Source of the DNA: Candidatus Izemoplasmatales bacterium
GTDB lineage: Bacteria; Bacillota_I; Bacilli_A; Izemoplasmatales; Hujiaoplasmataceae
NCBI GenBank assembly: GCA_028702245.1
Contig: JAQVPE010000046.1
Location: 1 to 6,508, forward strand
Direction: 5' to 3'
Length of the DNA: 6,508 nt
Part shown: positions 5,171-6,508 of the stretch, one piece after another
Position numbering within the stretch: position 1 is the first letter of the stretch
How the letters are laid out: each line of letters starts with the position of its first letter
Program-made: the position numbers and the translations under genes
Notes under the pieces: generated by a model
What the model was told of the DNA's origin: nothing
What the model saw: only the letters and a program-made list of their open reading frames with translations
Databases searched by the model: none

Positions 5171-6472
5171 TTATTGCTTAAGCGCGTTAATGGTATTGAC
5201 AATGCGTTCGATGGCGTCGTCGCACTCAGCCTTCGTCGGGGCGGTCACGTTGATTCTGATCATGGGTTCAGTGCCGCTGGGCCGAACAAGGATAGCTCCA
5301 TCGCTTTTCAGTTCGTTTTTGATGATATTGACCATCGCCAAAACATCGGGATGCTTGGCGAGATCCTTATTGACACCTGTCAGGTTGAGGAGCTTGTTTG
5401 GGTACATCTTGACATCTACAGTCAATTCTTGAAGTGATTTTCCGGTTTTAGCAAGAATACTGGTGATAAAAGCGGCGTTTAAGACGCCGTCGCCGGTGTC
5501 GAGCAACGCTTTGTTGATGATATGCCCGGAGTTTTCGCCTCCGAGAACATAGTCGCCCGAATCCATCATCTCCAGAACATATTTGTCGCCAACATCGGCT
5601 GCCATTACTTCGATTCCCCGGCGATTGAGTGCTTTGATAATACCAAGATTGCTCATCTTTGTCAAGACGACCACATTGTGGCTCAGTTTGCCAAGATCAT
5701 GAAGATAACAGGCGATGACATAAATCATCAAATCGCCGTCAAAAAGATTGCCTAGGTGGTCGACTGCGATGACCCTGTCGCCGTCGCCATCAAAAGCGAA
5801 CCCGACGTCAGATCCTGATTTCTTGACCAAGCCGATAATTGAATCCGGGTATGTAGAACCGACGTTGAGATTGATATTTTTGCCATCGGGATTATCTCCG
5901 GTGACATAAAGTTCCTCAGCCATCTGTTTAAAGACACTAGAAGCAGTGACAACGGTCGCTCCGTTGGCGAGATCTAGAGCGATCTTGAGGTTGGTTTTTT
6001 GGATGAAGGATGTGAAGAGCTCGAGATAAAGCGGCAATGCCGGAACCCCTTTAACTTCCTTTCCCCTAAGTTCTGGAAGTAAAGGCGTGATGATGCCGTC
6101 AAGGCAATTCTCGATCACAGACTCGTCTTCATGTGGTATCTTCTTGCCGCGGAGAAAGACTTTGATGCCGTTATCGTGATAAGGATTATGACTGGCGGTG
6201 ATCATCACTCCGATTGCGTTAAACTTGCGGCTCAGATAACAGAGCAATGGTGTCGGCACAATTCCAATGTCCATTGTATCGATACCGGATGTCCGGGCTC
6301 CATTCTTGATAGCTTCTTTTAGAGGTGGCCCAGATTCACGCGTATCCATAGCAATTATAAGCAAATCAGATCCAAGAAGCGAAAGACTACGGCCGACTCT
6401 AAACCCTAATTCCTCTGTCAAAAATGCATAGGCCTTGCCCCTGATCCCATCTGTGCCAAAATATCTCCCCAT
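5171..6472 (-). CDS. glmM: Phosphoglucosamine mutase GlmM
   Basis: GlmM converts glucosamine-6-phosphate to glucosamine-1-phosphate in the cytoplasm, the step before GlmU on the way to UDP-GlcNAc for peptidoglycan. The 433-residue protein, slightly shorter than the usual 445-450, has all alpha-D-phosphohexomutase signatures. These are the N-terminal G-R-Y-F-G-T-D-G-I-R-G, the active-site loop TASHNP (92-97) with phosphoserine Ser94, the metal-binding DGDGDR (228-233), the sugar-binding GGENSGH (311-317) and the phosphate-binding RPSGTEP (397-403) followed by Arg406. The GlmM-type N-terminus and motif set favour GlmM over phosphomannomutase or phosphoglucomutase. The ATG is preceded by AGGAG at 8 nt. 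The gene is followed 28 nt later by glmU, almost certainly in the same transcript. Its own promoter must lie upstream of the window, because only 36 nt precede it and they hold no recognisable one. Confidence 0.96.
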   Translation of the reverse strand: MGRYFGTDGIRGKAYAFLTEELGFRVGRSLSLLGSDLLIIAMDTRESGPPLKEAIKNGARTSGIDTMDIGIVPTPLLCYLSRKFNAIGVMITASHNPYHDNGIKVFLRGKKIPHEDESVIENCLDGIITPLLPELRGKEVKGVPALPLYLELFTSFIQKTNLKIALDLANGATVVTASSVFKQMAEELYVTGDNPDGKNINLNVGSTYPDSIIGLVKKSGSDVGFAFDGDGDRVIAVDHLGNLFDGDLMIYVIACYLHDLGKLSHNVVVLTKMSNLGIIKALNRRGIEVMAADVGDKYVLEMMDSGDYVLGGENSGHIINKALLDTGDGVLNAAFITSILAKTGKSLQELTVDVKMYPNKLLNLTGVNKDLAKHPDVLAMVNIIKNELKSDGAILVRPSGTEPMIRINVTAPTKAECDDAIERIVNTINALKQ

Positions 6473-6483
6473 GGATTGTACTC

Positions 6484-6508
6484 CTATTCTACCGTGACCG
6501 ATTTGGCC
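6484..6508 (-). CDS. Possible 3' end of an upstream gene (partial)
   Basis: Only the last seven codons would lie in the window, reading A-K-S-V-T-V-E and then TAG. The TAG overlaps the AGGAG ribosome binding site of glmM. Stop-overlapping-SD junctions also occur at infC/rpmI and at the 1193/1179 junction here, which favours this frame over a second frame that also closes before glmM. In many Firmicutes the gene before glmM is cdaR (YbbR-domain regulator of the diadenylate cyclase CdaA), and a V-T-V-E tail would not contradict that. Seven residues cannot identify a family, so the cdaR idea is inference from gene order only. Confidence 0.35.

Noticed and set aside
5143..5202. Longer glmU with 20 extra N-terminal residues
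   Set aside because: It would overlap the end of glmM. The ATG at 5142 has AGGAGG at good spacing and begins exactly at the conserved GlmU N-terminus.
5048..5437. Plus-strand open frame of 129 codons across the glmM/glmU junction
   Set aside because: It is antisense to two conserved genes, with no family resemblance or start signal.
1..6508. CRISPR array, insertion sequence, tRNA, rRNA or phage attachment site
   Set aside because: No regularly spaced repeats, no terminal inverted repeats with a transposase, and no tRNA- or rRNA-like stretch were seen on either strand.

Overview
All supportable genes in this window lie on the minus strand, so the window reads biologically from position 6508 down to 1. 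The standard genetic code fits: tryptophans are TGG, and TGA ends the P-loop gene. Base composition is moderate. Together with strong AGGAG-type ribosome binding sites, an L20-type leader before infC-rpmI-rplT and a Firmicutes-like IF3/L35/L20 set, this suggests a Firmicutes relative, possibly a standard-code lineage near the Mollicutes. The placement is inference; no rRNA or other taxonomic marker is present.

Region 1 (6508-3754) is amino-sugar supply for the cell wall. It holds a possible last few codons of an upstream gene, then glmM (phosphoglucosamine mutase) and glmU (bifunctional acetyltransferase/uridylyltransferase) 28 nt apart. Together these convert GlcN-6-P to UDP-GlcNAc. No terminator is visible after glmU.

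Region 2 (3747-2392) is the translation operon infC-rpmI-rplT (IF3, L35, L20). It has a near-consensus promoter (TTGACA, 17 nt, TATACT), a leader of about 140 nt with two mutually exclusive folds (terminator or antiterminator), an intrinsic attenuator ending right at the infC Shine-Dalgarno, an AUU start codon for infC, and a strong intrinsic terminator after rplT. This is two-level control: L20 feedback on the leader, and IF3 feedback through the rare start codon.

Region 3 (2364-1) is a four-gene co-directional cluster of poorly characterised genes: a P-loop nucleotide kinase-like protein without the Walker A lysine, a multi-pass membrane protein, a cysteine-free homologue of SPL/Rv2578c-type radical SAM proteins, and a single-pass membrane protein cut by the window edge. 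The radical-SAM-like protein keeps the family's barrel motifs, but all three cluster cysteines are replaced and there is no cysteine anywhere in it. It is the most unusual item in the window. No mobile elements, CRISPR arrays, tRNAs or rRNAs were seen.
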